Below, piece after piece: positions 1 to 6,812 of a DNA stretch of 16,101 nucleotides; positions within the stretch are counted from its first letter, which is position 1; the number at the start of each line of letters is the position of its first letter. Under the pieces are notes generated by a model, which made no database searches, was not told the DNA's origin, and saw nothing but the letters and a program-made list of their open reading frames with translations. The DNA comes from CAZWRK01 sp964635875. GTDB lineage: Bacteria > Pseudomonadota > Gammaproteobacteria > Burkholderiales > Aquaspirillaceae. Location: positions 1 through 16,101 of the forward strand of contig CAZWRK010000098.1 of NCBI GenBank assembly GCA_964635875.1, read 5' to 3'. Position numbers and translations under genes: made by a program.

Positions 1-1
1 G

Positions 2-580
2 AAAATTCTGGCGAAAGTGCAGCGCGATGTGAAAGCGATTATCGGCGATAGCGCCTTTCTCAAAACCTTGCGCCCGCAGGATTACACCGATGAGCGCTTT
101 GGTTTGCCGACGGTGATGGATATTTTGAAAGAGCTGGATAAGCCCGGCCGTGACCCACGTCCTGAGTTTAAAACCGCCGCCTTTGCCGAGGGCGTTGAAG
201 ACATGCGCGACTTGCAAGCGGGGATGCGCTTGGAGGGCGTGGTAACGAACGTTACTAATTTTGGCGCGTTTGTCGATATTGGCGTGCATCAAGATGGCTT
301 GGTGCATATTTCGGCGTTGTCGAATCGCTTTGTGGATGATCCGCATAAGGTGGTGAAGGCGGGCGATATTGTGCAGGTGAAGGTGGTTGAGGTCGACTTG
401 CCGCGGAAGCGCATTGCGTTGACGATGCGTCTGGATGATCCGATTGAGGCTGGTCGCAGTAGCGGTGGTCGGCGTGAGAGCGCCGCCAAACCAGCACGCA
501 ATGCGAAGTCCAGCGGCGGTCAAACGGCCGCCCCTTTAAATCATGCGATGGCCGACGCGTTAGCCAAGCTGAAGCGTTAA
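2..580 (+). CDS. tex: Tex-family RNA-binding protein, C-terminal part (5' truncated by window)
   Basis: The reading frame is open from the first base (frame beginning at nt 2) to TAA at 578-580, so the gene starts upstream and only about 192 C-terminal residues are visible. They comprise the end of the helical/HhH region (KILAKVQRDV, then LPTVMDILKEL), a conserved linker, and one S1 RNA-binding domain at about nt 218-430 with the signatures GVVTNVTNFGAFVDIG and DGLVHIS. The last 45 or so residues are a low-complexity basic tail rich in Ser, Gly, Arg, Lys and Ala. This arrangement is typical of Tex/YhgF, a cytoplasmic nucleic-acid-binding factor linked to transcription and RNA processing. RNase R or ribosomal protein S1 would have different sequence ahead of the S1 domain. 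The GTG at nt 17 is internal and not a start. A strong terminator follows 22 bp after the stop. Confidence 0.93.
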   Translation, partial: KILAKVQRDVKAIIGDSAFLKTLRPQDYTDERFGLPTVMDILKELDKPGRDPRPEFKTAAFAEGVEDMRDLQAGMRLEGVVTNVTNFGAFVDIGVHQDGLVHISALSNRFVDDPHKVVKAGDIVQVKVVEVDLPRKRIALTMRLDDPIEAGRSSGGRRESAAKPARNAKSSGGQTAAPLNHAMADALAKLKR

Positions 581-602
581 TATTCGCGCAGAGGTTTTCG
601 GG

Positions 603-631
603 CGGAACCCTTTTGGGTTCCGTTTTTATTT
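603..631 (+). terminator. Intrinsic terminator after tex
   Basis: A perfect 8-bp stem (CGGAACCC at 603-610, GGGTTCCG at 615-622) with a TTTT loop is followed by the T-rich tract TTTTTATTTT. It ends tex transcription. The next gene begins about 20 bp later, which leaves no room for a separate promoter in between. Confidence 0.9.
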
Positions 632-649
632 TCTGTGATTAAGGTGACG

Positions 650-1108
650 ATGATGGGTTTATGGGTTGGGTTGGCGGTGTTGATTGGATTGATTTTGCCG
701 TTGCAGGCCGCGATCAATAATCAACTGAAATTTGGCTTGGGCGGAAGCACGCTGTTGGCGGCGTTGGTGTCGTTTTTGGTGGGGTCGATTTGCTTATTTG
801 TGATTTCGATGCTGACCGGACAAAAATTACAGAATTTGGCGGGTGTGGCGCGGGTGGAGTGGTGGATGTTGTTGGGCGGTTGTATGGGGGCTTTGTTTGT
901 ATTTGGTACGACTTTTTTAGCCCCTAGAATGGGGGTGGCGGCGATGATTTCTTTAATTATCGCCGGTCAGGTGTGCGCCTCATTGTTGCTGGATCGTTTG
1001 GGAATTTTGGATTTGCCGGTGCGTGAATTGGGTGGCTGGCGCGTGTTGGGCGCGGTGTTGGTGATTGTTGGGGTCGGTTTGGTGAATTTTGGGGACCGTC
1101 TTTCGTAG
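650..1108 (+). CDS. DMT family small transporter, YdcZ/DUF606-like
   Basis: This is a 152-residue, very hydrophobic protein with about five membrane segments (roughly residues 3-22, 32-55, 71-90, 94-114 and 128-148). Its size, the tryptophan pair in VEWWMLLGG and the segment LGGWRVLGAVLVIVGVGLV fit the YdcZ (DUF606) branch of the drug/metabolite transporter superfamily. These proteins are half the size of EamA-type transporters and may act as dimers. The substrate cannot be inferred. I chose ATG at 650 (653 is equally possible) because AAGGTG at 641-646 is a good ribosome-binding site for it, while the upstream in-frame GTG at 635 has none. The AEC-type permease gene follows after 9 bp, so the two are probably co-transcribed. 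Leu is mostly TTG and Val mostly GTG here, unlike the codon use of bipA. Confidence 0.85.
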   Translation: MMGLWVGLAVLIGLILPLQAAINNQLKFGLGGSTLLAALVSFLVGSICLFVISMLTGQKLQNLAGVARVEWWMLLGGCMGALFVFGTTFLAPRMGVAAMISLIIAGQVCASLLLDRLGILDLPVRELGGWRVLGAVLVIVGVGLVNFGDRLS

Positions 1109-1117
1109 GGGCAGGCC

Positions 1118-1999
1118 ATGTTTGAGCGGATTTTTGCGATTTTATTTCCGGTGATCGGGATTGCGATGACGGGCTTTTTTTACGGCCGCCACCGCCGCCC
1201 TGATATGGGTGTGGTCAATCAGCTCACAATGGAACTCTTCGTGCCGATGTTGGTGTTTTCGGCGTTTGCTGGGAAGTCGTTTCGGGTGTTGGAGTATGGG
1301 CCACTGGCGTTGGTCGGGACGGCGGTGATTTTATTGTCGGTGGTCGTTGCGTGGCCAGTGGCGCGATTACTCGGTGAGTCGCCTAAAGTTTTTGTGCCGC
1401 CGATGATGTTTAATAATTCCGGCAATATGGGCTTGCCGGTGATGGTGTTGGCTTTTGGTGAGTCGGCTTTGCCTGCGGCGGTGATTTTGTTTCTGGTCGA
1501 AATGGTGCTGCATTTCTCGGTCGGGTTGGCGTGGCTTGAGGGCAGTGTGCGTTTGGGGCGTTTATTCCGGCAGCCGGTGATGTTGGCGACGATAGCGGGT
1601 TTGGGTTTGAGTCTGAGTGGTTGGCAGCTGCCTGAGCCGCTGACGCGAACCTTGTCGATGATGGGGCAGGTCTCGGTGCCGTTGATGTTGTTCTCGTTGG
1701 GGGTGCGGATCGCTGGTGCGTCGTTTTCGGCGTGGCGAATTGGTGTGGTCGGCGGGATTGTTTCGCCATTGTCTGGGTTGGTGGTGGCATGGTTATTTTT
1801 GGCATGGGTGCCTTTGTCCGCACAGCAAACCGCGTTGGTGTGGCTGTTTGCCGCCTTGCCGCCTGCGGTTTTGAATTGGTTGGTGGCGGAACAATATCAG
1901 CTAGAACCCGCGAAGGTTGCAGCGATTGTAATGCTGGGGAATTTGATGAGTGTGCCGGTGTTGGCGGGCGTGCTGTATGCGGTTTTGCCTGCGTCGTGA
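1118..1999 (+). CDS. AEC family permease (auxin efflux carrier-like)
   Basis: A 293-residue integral membrane protein with about ten hydrophobic segments in two five-helix halves, as expected of the AEC (auxin efflux carrier) superfamily in the inner membrane. The hallmark motif of the first half, NNSGNMGLP, lies at residues 99-107, and the second half carries the expected hydrophobic repeat near PPAVLNWLVAEQY. Family members export or import small organic acids such as malate or malonate, but the substrate here is unknown. The start ATG is preceded by the G-rich ribosome-binding site GGGGCAGG. It follows the YdcZ-like gene by 9 bp, which suggests an operon of two unrelated membrane transporters. 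The stop TGA is at 1997-1999 and no convincing terminator lies before bipA. At 293 residues it is slightly shorter than the roughly 310-residue family norm. Confidence 0.9.
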   Translation: MFERIFAILFPVIGIAMTGFFYGRHRRPDMGVVNQLTMELFVPMLVFSAFAGKSFRVLEYGPLALVGTAVILLSVVVAWPVARLLGESPKVFVPPMMFNNSGNMGLPVMVLAFGESALPAAVILFLVEMVLHFSVGLAWLEGSVRLGRLFRQPVMLATIAGLGLSLSGWQLPEPLTRTLSMMGQVSVPLMLFSLGVRIAGASFSAWRIGVVGGIVSPLSGLVVAWLFLAWVPLSAQQTALVWLFAALPPAVLNWLVAEQYQLEPAKVAAIVMLGNLMSVPVLAGVLYAVLPAS

Positions 2000-2018
2000 G
2001 GCGTTTCGCAGGGCAAGA

Positions 2019-2065
2019 TGCAAAAAATTTGCAAAATGTCGATAAGTCGATGATGCGACGCATCA
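2019..2065. promoter_or_regulatory. Two short inverted repeats upstream of bipA
   Basis: Two dyads lie between the AEC gene stop and the bipA promoter. TGCAAA-AAA-TTTGCA is at 2019-2033. The second is a perfect odd palindrome, TGATGCG-A-CGCATCA, at 2051-2065, which covers the place where a -35 element would sit relative to the -10 at 2086-2091. They could be operators or chance dyads. Neither has a T tract that would make it a terminator. Confidence 0.4.
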
Positions 2066-2082
2066 AATTTACGCGCACAGTG

Positions 2083-2091
2083 TGATAGAAT
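2083..2091 (+). promoter_or_regulatory. Extended -10 promoter of bipA
   Basis: TGA-TAGAAT (TGn at 2083-2085, -10 hexamer at 2086-2091) matches an extended -10 element. No good -35 is visible, which such promoters tolerate. Transcription would start near 2098 and give a leader of about 27 nt. No clear Shine-Dalgarno sequence precedes the bipA ATG. Confidence 0.5.
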
Positions 2092-2124
2092 CGCGCGGTT
2101 TTCACCGTCTACGAAACCTTTTCC

Positions 2125-3936
2125 ATGTCCCGCAATCTTCGCAATATCGCCATTATCGCTCACGTCGATCATGGCAAAACCACGCTTGTTGATCAACTTC
2201 TGCGTCAGTCCGGTACTTTCCGTGACAACCAACAGGTTGATGAACGGGTGATGGATAGTAATGATCTCGAAAAAGAACGTGGTATCACGATTCTTGCTAA
2301 AAATACCGCCATCGAATACGAAGGCACCCATATCAATATCGTTGATACTCCGGGACATGCTGACTTCGGTGGTGAAGTTGAGCGCGTACTGGGCAGGGTA
2401 GATGGTGTGGTCTTGCTGGTGGATGCGGTTGAAGGCCCGATGCCGCAAACTCGTTTTGTGACCAAAAAAGCCTTGGCTTTGGGTCTGCGCCCGATCGTTG
2501 TGATCAACAAGGTTGACCGTCCGGGCGCACGTCCGGATTGGGTGGTCGATCAAACTTTCGACTTGTTCGATAAACTGGGTGCGACTGATGAACAATTGGA
2601 TTTCCCGATTGTTTACGCTTCTGGCCTGAATGGCTTCGCCAAATTGGAGCTGGATCAAGAGTCTGACAACATGCGTCCGTTGTTTGACGTGGTCTTGCAG
2701 CACGTTCCATCCCCTCCGGGTGATTCCGATGCGCCGTTGCAATTGCAAATTGCTGCATTGGATTACTCGACATATACCGGCCGCCTTGGGGTAGGTCGGG
2801 TCTTGAATGGCCGCATCAAACCGGGTCAACCGGTTGTTGTGATGAATCACGAAGACCAAGTGGCCCAAGGCCGGATCAACCAAGTGTTGGGTTTCCGTGG
2901 TTTGGACCGTGTGGCAGTCGATGGCGCTGAAGCCGGTGACATCATTATTATTTCGGGTCTGGACGAAATTGGGATTGGCGTCACGATTTGTGATCGTGAA
3001 ACACCGATTGGTTTGCCGGTGTTGACGGTTGACGAGCCGACACTGACCATGGACTTTATGGTGAACACCAGCCCGTTGGCAGGCACCGAAGGTAAGTTTG
3101 TGACCAGCCGTCAAATTCGTGACCGTCTGACCAAAGAGCTGCTGACCAACGTTGCGTTGCGCGTTGAAGAAACGGGCGATGCTGACGTCTTCCGCGTGTC
3201 GGGTCGTGGTGAGCTGCACTTGACGATTTTGTTGGAAAATATGCGTCGCGAAGGCTTTGAAATGGCCGTTGCGAAACCGCGTGTTGTGTACAAAGAAATC
3301 AATGGCGAAAAATGTGAGCCGTACGAAAACCTGACAATCGACCTTGAAGACAATCATCAAGGCGCTGTGATGGAAGAAATCGGCCGTCGTCGTGGCGAAT
3401 TGCAAAACATGGAGTCGGATGGCCAAGGCCGTACCCGTCTGGAATACCATATTCCGGCCCGTGGTTTGATCGGTTTCCAATCTGACTTTATGACCATGAC
3501 TCGTGGTACCGGTCTGATGAGCCACGTCTTTGATGACTACGGCCCGATGAAGGCTGACTTGCCAGGTCGTCATAATGGCGTGTTGGTCTCTCAAGAAAAC
3601 GGCGAAGCTGTCGCTTACGCGCTGTGGAAGTTGGAAGATCGCGGTCGTATGTTTGTGAGCCCTGGTGAAAAACTATACGAAGGTATGGTGATTGGTATTC
3701 ACAGCCGCGAGAATGACTTGGTTGTGAACCCAATTAAAGGCAAGCAACTGACGAACGTGCGCGCTTCGGGTACAGATGAAGCGGTTCGTTTGACTACACC
3801 GATCAAACTGACTCTCGAATCTGCAGTAGAGTTTATTGATGATGATGAGTTGGTTGAAATTACACCGCAGTCTGTGCGTATTCGTAAGCGTCATCTGAAT
3901 GAGCATGACCGTAAGAAAGCATTGCGCGGCCTGTAA
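2125..3936 (+). CDS. typA: Ribosome-associated translational GTPase BipA/TypA
   Basis: This 603-residue protein has the standard length and full domain order of BipA/TypA, an EF-G-like GTPase that binds the 70S ribosome and helps 50S assembly and stress adaptation. All G motifs are intact: G1 HVDHGKTT at 13-20, G2 RGITI at 52-56, G3 DTPGHADF at 74-81, G4 NKVD at 128-131 and G5 ASG at 165-167. The EF-Tu-like beta barrel, the EF-G domain III-like and V-like modules (GRGELHLTILLENMRREGFE) and the BipA-specific C-terminal region (GLIGFQSDFMTMTRGTGLM and beyond) follow. The start is the canonical MSRNLRNIAI. Codon use differs from the two genes upstream (more CGT, GGT and GAA), consistent with good expression. 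It is monocistronic, with its own promoter and a strong terminator. Confidence 0.98.
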   Translation: MSRNLRNIAIIAHVDHGKTTLVDQLLRQSGTFRDNQQVDERVMDSNDLEKERGITILAKNTAIEYEGTHINIVDTPGHADFGGEVERVLGRVDGVVLLVDAVEGPMPQTRFVTKKALALGLRPIVVINKVDRPGARPDWVVDQTFDLFDKLGATDEQLDFPIVYASGLNGFAKLELDQESDNMRPLFDVVLQHVPSPPGDSDAPLQLQIAALDYSTYTGRLGVGRVLNGRIKPGQPVVVMNHEDQVAQGRINQVLGFRGLDRVAVDGAEAGDIIIISGLDEIGIGVTICDRETPIGLPVLTVDEPTLTMDFMVNTSPLAGTEGKFVTSRQIRDRLTKELLTNVALRVEETGDADVFRVSGRGELHLTILLENMRREGFEMAVAKPRVVYKEINGEKCEPYENLTIDLEDNHQGAVMEEIGRRRGELQNMESDGQGRTRLEYHIPARGLIGFQSDFMTMTRGTGLMSHVFDDYGPMKADLPGRHNGVLVSQENGEAVAYALWKLEDRGRMFVSPGEKLYEGMVIGIHSRENDLVVNPIKGKQLTNVRASGTDEAVRLTTPIKLTLESAVEFIDDDELVEITPQSVRIRKRHLNEHDRKKALRGL

Positions 3937-3958
3937 TTCTGGGCGGTGATATGCTGAT

Positions 3959-3988
3959 AAAAGGGTGCCTGTGTGGCACCCTTTTTTT
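3959..3988 (+). terminator. Intrinsic terminator of bipA
   Basis: A perfect stem of at least nine base pairs (AAGGGTGCC at 3961-3969, GGCACCCTT at 3975-3983), loop TGTGT, followed by seven T residues. It starts 22 bp after the bipA stop. Confidence 0.95.
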
Positions 3989-4011
3989 ATGCTTGGAAAG
4001 TCACAATCAAT

Positions 4012-4042
4012 AAAAAACCCGCTTCGAAAGAAGCGGGTTTTT
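4012..4042 (-). terminator. Intrinsic terminator of the liv binding-protein gene (potentially bidirectional)
   Basis: A 13-bp perfect stem (AAAAACCCGCTTC at 4013-4025 with GAAGCGGGTTTTT at 4030-4042) closes a stable GAAA tetraloop. The A run on the left becomes the U tract for minus-strand transcripts. It lies 18 bp beyond the minus-strand stop at 4061. The T run on the right makes it able to work for the plus strand too, as a second barrier after bipA. Confidence 0.93.
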
Positions 4043-4060
4043 GTTGGGGCTGATAGGGTA

Positions 4061-5251
4061 TTACATACCGCCCACAGTTTGGACAGATTCCCACTGACCG
4101 TTTTTCACTTGATACACGGTCACAGCACCATTCTTGATATCGCCTTTGTCATCAAAGGTGATTTTGCTGGTTACGCCGCTGTAATCGGTTTCTGCAATTT
4201 TCGGAGCGAATACTTTTGGATCGGTCGAATTTGCTTTTTTCATGGCTTCGACCATGATGTGGACCGCGTCATAGGCATACGGAGAGTACATTTGAACTTC
4301 GCCGTATTTTGCTTTGAATTTCTCATTGAATGAGGTGAATCCTGGCATTTTTTCACGCGGCATGCCGATGAAGGAAGCGTATTGGCCTTCTGCTGCTTCG
4401 CCTGCAAGCTTCAGGAACTCTGGGGAGTAGATGCCATCGGCACCAAGCAGTTTGGCTTCAATACCAAGCTTCTTCATTTGTTTTGCGAGCGGGCCGCCTT
4501 GAGAGTCCATGCCGCCAAAGAAGATTAGCTCAGGTTTGGCGCCTTTGATTGAGGTCAAAATCGCCATAAAGTCGGTTGAGGTGTTAGTCGTAAATTCACG
4601 TTTCACGACTTTGACGCCTTTAGCTTCGGCGGCTTTTACAAATTCGTCAGCAATCCCTTGGCCGTAGGCGGTGCGGTCATCGACGACAGCAACGGTTTTG
4701 ATTTTCAGACCATCGGCAGCGAATTCACCCAGTGCAGCACCTTGTTGGATGTCATTTGCGACCACGCGGTAAGCGGTTTTAAAGCCTTGTTGGGTATAAG
4801 CAGGGTTGGTTGACGAAGGGGAAATTTGTGGGATGCCCGCTTCTGCATAAATTTTTGAAGCCGGAATGGTCGTGCCTGAGTTCAAGTGACCAATCACACC
4901 CACGACCTTTTTATCGACTAGGCGTTGTGCAACTTGTGTGGCAACTTTCGGGTCGGCTTGGTCATCTTCTGAGACTAATTCAAATTTTACTTTTTTGTTG
5001 TCAATGACCAGACCTTCGGCATTGATTTCATCAATCGCGAGCTTGGCACCTGATTCATTATCTTTACCCAAGTGCGCAATCGGGCCAGTCAGAGGCGCTA
5101 CGCTGCCGAGTTGAACAACTTGTTCTTGTTGTGCTGCGGCAGCAGGCGCTGGGGCAGCGGCTTCAGGGGCTTTTTTCTCTTCGCCTTTGCCGCAAGCGGT
5201 GAGGGTCATAATGGCAGCGGCAATTAGGCTGAGACGCGCGTAATGTTTCAT
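4061..5251 (-). CDS. Branched-chain amino acid ABC transporter substrate-binding lipoprotein (LivJ/LivK-like)
   Basis: The product (396 residues) is a periplasmic binding protein of the Leu/Ile/Val type (Peripla_BP_6 fold). The mature part starts with VVQLGSVAPLTGPIAHLG and has the typical segments GVIGHLNSGTTIPASKIY, ISPSSTNP and TVAVVDDRTAYGQG. The N-terminus is a lipoprotein signal peptide with lipobox LTAC at residues 17-20, then GKGEEKK and an Ala/Pro-rich linker. Position +2 is Gly rather than Asp, so the Lol rule predicts outer-membrane sorting. I chose ATG at 5251 because it gives the signal peptide directly and follows the strong ribosome-binding site GGAAGAGG. An upstream in-frame start at 5305 would bury the signal. 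No permease or ATPase genes are adjacent, so it is an orphan binding protein in this window. The true ligand may be an amino acid, amide or other small molecule. Confidence 0.93.
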   Translation of the reverse strand: MKHYARLSLIAAAIMTLTACGKGEEKKAPEAAAPAPAAAAQQEQVVQLGSVAPLTGPIAHLGKDNESGAKLAIDEINAEGLVIDNKKVKFELVSEDDQADPKVATQVAQRLVDKKVVGVIGHLNSGTTIPASKIYAEAGIPQISPSSTNPAYTQQGFKTAYRVVANDIQQGAALGEFAADGLKIKTVAVVDDRTAYGQGIADEFVKAAEAKGVKVVKREFTTNTSTDFMAILTSIKGAKPELIFFGGMDSQGGPLAKQMKKLGIEAKLLGADGIYSPEFLKLAGEAAEGQYASFIGMPREKMPGFTSFNEKFKAKYGEVQMYSPYAYDAVHIMVEAMKKANSTDPKVFAPKIAETDYSGVTSKITFDDKGDIKNGAVTVYQVKNGQWESVQTVGGM

Positions 5252-5287
5252 GTAAACCTCTTCCTTAGTCTGTTTATTGAGTCGGTG

Positions 5288-5355
5288 TGCTTGTTTGAGA
5301 GGCAATGTTGCGATGCCGAATAATTTCTTGTTTTTGTGTGGTATTCAAACAAGCA
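5288..5355 (-). promoter_or_regulatory. Structured 5' leader of the liv binding-protein gene: 11-bp inverted repeat with a competing stem
   Basis: TGCTTGTTTGA (5288-5298) and TCAAACAAGCA (5345-5355) are perfect reverse complements separated by 46 nt, and lie in the leader RNA that begins near 5357. CTTGTTT at 5327-5333 can instead pair with AAACAAG at 5347-5353, so the 5' arm has two mutually exclusive partners. The ribosome-binding site (5257-5264) lies outside both stems. It could be an mRNA-stabilising 5' stem, an RNA switch, or a pair of inverted DNA operator half-sites. Confidence 0.5.
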
Positions 5356-5363
5356 TTGCACTG

Positions 5364-5393
5364 ATTATCTTCATCGAATTTGTTTGCTGTCAA
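5364..5393 (-). promoter_or_regulatory. Sigma-70 promoter of the liv binding-protein gene
   Basis: On the minus strand a perfect -35 TTGACA (5393-5388) and a -10 GATAAT (5369-5364) are separated by 18 bp. Transcription would start near 5357, giving a leader of about 105 nt. Long A and T tracts at 5420-5460 lie about 60-100 bp upstream and may bend the DNA or bind a global regulator. Confidence 0.75.
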
Positions 5394-5558
5394 CGGCTTT
5401 TATTGTTCCATCGGTGATCGGGTTTTTTTGGTGCAAAAATAAAAAAAATTCTAAAAAATGAGCAGGTTATGAGTAATGTTGGTGCAATCACCAGGCTTTT
5501 ATGCTGATTTTTTGTGCACGACTTTTTTATAAAAAAAGCGAGTTTTATAGAGGAAAAT
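5394..5558. other. AT-rich intergenic DNA
   Basis: This stretch lies between the liv promoter and the small open frame at 5559. It contains A/T tracts (for example at 5421-5427, 5441-5448 and 5453-5458), the self-complementary run TTTTTTATAAAAAA at 5523-5536, and a weak 5-bp hairpin (TGGTG/CACCA at 5480-5493). I see no conserved gene in it. Together with 5252-5393 and 5559-5663 it makes up the 412-bp gap between the liv and hemH genes. Confidence 0.5.
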
Positions 5559-5636
5559 ATGGTTAAGTGCAGATGCTGTGGTGGGATGTGTGCTGCGTTG
5601 TGTGGCAATCGCCTAGAAATAGATGGGCGATCTTGA
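5559..5636 (+). CDS. Possible 25-residue cysteine-rich small protein
   Basis: ATG at 5559 follows a ribosome-binding sequence (AGAGGA at 5549-5554, spacer 4) and opens a frame of 25 codons ending in TGA at 5634-5636. Five of the first 15 residues are Cys (positions 4, 6, 7, 11 and 15: C-x-C-C-x3-C-x3-C, with CRCCGG visible). The tail is polar (EIDGRS). A TATAAA at 5528-5533 could be its -10, with no good -35. It lies on the strand opposite to all flanking genes, and its end overlaps the hairpin downstream of hemH. I do not recognise a family. The DNA here is TG-rich, which yields Cys codons by chance, and rare codons (AGA, ATA, CTA) occur, so this may not be real. Confidence 0.22.
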   Translation: MVKCRCCGGMCAALCGNRLEIDGRS

Positions 5637-5646
5637 GCCCATCTAT
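5619..5646 (-). terminator. Hairpin downstream of hemH, weak terminator or 3' stabiliser
   Basis: A perfect 10-bp inverted repeat, ATAGATGGGC (5619-5628) and GCCCATCTAT (5637-5646), with an 8-nt loop lies 17 bp beyond the hemH stop. On the minus strand it is followed by TTC and then mixed sequence, so the U tract is poor. It may terminate inefficiently or protect the mRNA 3' end. Confidence 0.55.
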
Positions 5647-5663
5647 GTCCAAAGAGCAGATAT

Positions 5664-6755
5664 TTATTGCGATGCACCAAAAGATTTTGCTCGTGCTTGG
5701 CGAGTGGTATCTGGCGCGGAAACGGCCTGAGTCGGCCAACCGCTTAACTGGCTTTCGGCCAAGTCGGCCAGTGCGCTGATCCATTCTGGCTGAGTGTTTA
5801 GGCACGGGATATAGTGGTAGTCGCCCCCGCCCGCATGCTGAAAGGTTTCTTTGCCCTCAATCGCAATCTCTTCCAATGTTTCCAAGCAATCAGAGACAAA
5901 ACCGGGGCAAATCACATCTAAGCGCCGCGTTTTGGCTTGTCCAAGCTGGGTCAGGCATTCGCTGGTATAGGGCTTGATCCACTCTGCTTTTCCAAATCGG
6001 GATTGAAAAGTTACTTGATATTCTTCAGGTTTAAGCTCGAGTGCCTCTGCGAGAAGTCGGCCAGTTTTGTGGCATTCACAGTGGTAAGGGTCTCCTTGAT
6101 CCAGTGTGCTCCGCGGAACGCCATGAAAACTCATCAGAAGTTTGTCTCCCTTTCCATGTTCTGCCCAATAGTGGCGGACGCGACTGGCAAGGGCGTGAAT
6201 GTAGCCGGCATGGTCGTGAAAATGGCGGACAGTTCGAACTTCCGGCATGTTGCGCGAGTTGAGTAGTACGCGCAGTACCGCATCTAATGCGCTCGCGCTC
6301 GAAGAGCCTGCGTATTGAGGATAGAGCGGCAAAACAACAAAACGCTCAACGCCCTCGGCCCGCATTTCTTGCATGACATTAGCGACTGCAGGTTGACCAT
6401 AGCGCATGGCGTAGCGGACGCTAAGTCCGTGGTGACCACGTTGTTGCAAGGTTTCACGCAGGGCATCGGTTTGTTGGCGTGTATACACCGCGAGAGGTGA
6501 GCCTTCTGCAGTCCAAATACTGGCGTATTTTTCGGCAGATTTTTTGGGGCGAATATTTAGAATAATGCCGTTCAAAATCAGCGACCAAATGAGTCGAGGA
6601 ATTTCAACGACACGTGTATCGGACAAAAATTCTTTGAGGTAAGGGCGAACTGCTGCTGCAGTGGGGGCGGCGGGGGTTCCTAAATTGATGAGGAGTAAGC
6701 CGGTTTTAGCAGTGTTCAGATGATTAAAAGGCGGTTCTGGCACATAGTTCGGCAT
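5664..6755 (-). CDS. hemH: Ferrochelatase
   Basis: This 363-residue protein inserts Fe(2+) into protoporphyrin IX, the last step of heme b synthesis, at the cytoplasmic face of the inner membrane. The family signature is complete. The N-terminal LLLINLGTP is at 20-28, followed by FLSDTRVVEIP and the helix region WTAEGSPLAVYTRQQ. The catalytic His is H211 in SFHGVP, and the conserved Glu is in CLETLEEI (E292). GFVSDCLETLEE and the YIPCLN strand complete the fold. A 20-residue polar tail after the conserved core is not diagnostic. The ATG has only a weak ribosome-binding site (GAGAA). It lies 57 bp downstream of the ftsK-like stop with no terminator between, so the two may be co-transcribed. 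No other heme-synthesis gene is present. A hairpin follows the stop. Confidence 0.97.
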   Translation of the reverse strand: MPNYVPEPPFNHLNTAKTGLLLINLGTPAAPTAAAVRPYLKEFLSDTRVVEIPRLIWSLILNGIILNIRPKKSAEKYASIWTAEGSPLAVYTRQQTDALRETLQQRGHHGLSVRYAMRYGQPAVANVMQEMRAEGVERFVVLPLYPQYAGSSSASALDAVLRVLLNSRNMPEVRTVRHFHDHAGYIHALASRVRHYWAEHGKGDKLLMSFHGVPRSTLDQGDPYHCECHKTGRLLAEALELKPEEYQVTFQSRFGKAEWIKPYTSECLTQLGQAKTRRLDVICPGFVSDCLETLEEIAIEGKETFQHAGGGDYHYIPCLNTQPEWISALADLAESQLSGWPTQAVSAPDTTRQARAKSFGASQ

Positions 6756-6812
6756 GAGGGATTCTCAATAAAGGGTCATGTGAAACGGGAGACTTTGCGC
6801 TATTGGGTTCTA

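Noticed and set aside
1410..2105. A 231-codon minus-strand frame over the AEC permease gene
   Set aside because: It is Pro/Thr/Ser-rich low-complexity translation typical of a shadow of a GTG/TTG-rich membrane gene, with no ribosome-binding site or homology that I recognise.
1897..3594. A 565-codon open frame antisense to bipA
   Set aside because: It is the mirror of bipA's biased codon use. It has no recognisable domain, starts inside bipA and covers the AEC gene end. BipA itself is unequivocal.
5254..5305. Start at 5305 for the liv binding protein
   Set aside because: It would add 18 polar residues ahead of the lipoprotein signal peptide and ignore the strong ribosome-binding site before 5251.
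5760..6067. Repeated AAGTCGGCCAGT words in hemH as a possible DNA uptake sequence
   Set aside because: Only two exact copies plus a partial one are seen, all inside hemH codons, and I did not find it elsewhere in the window. A whole-genome count would be needed.
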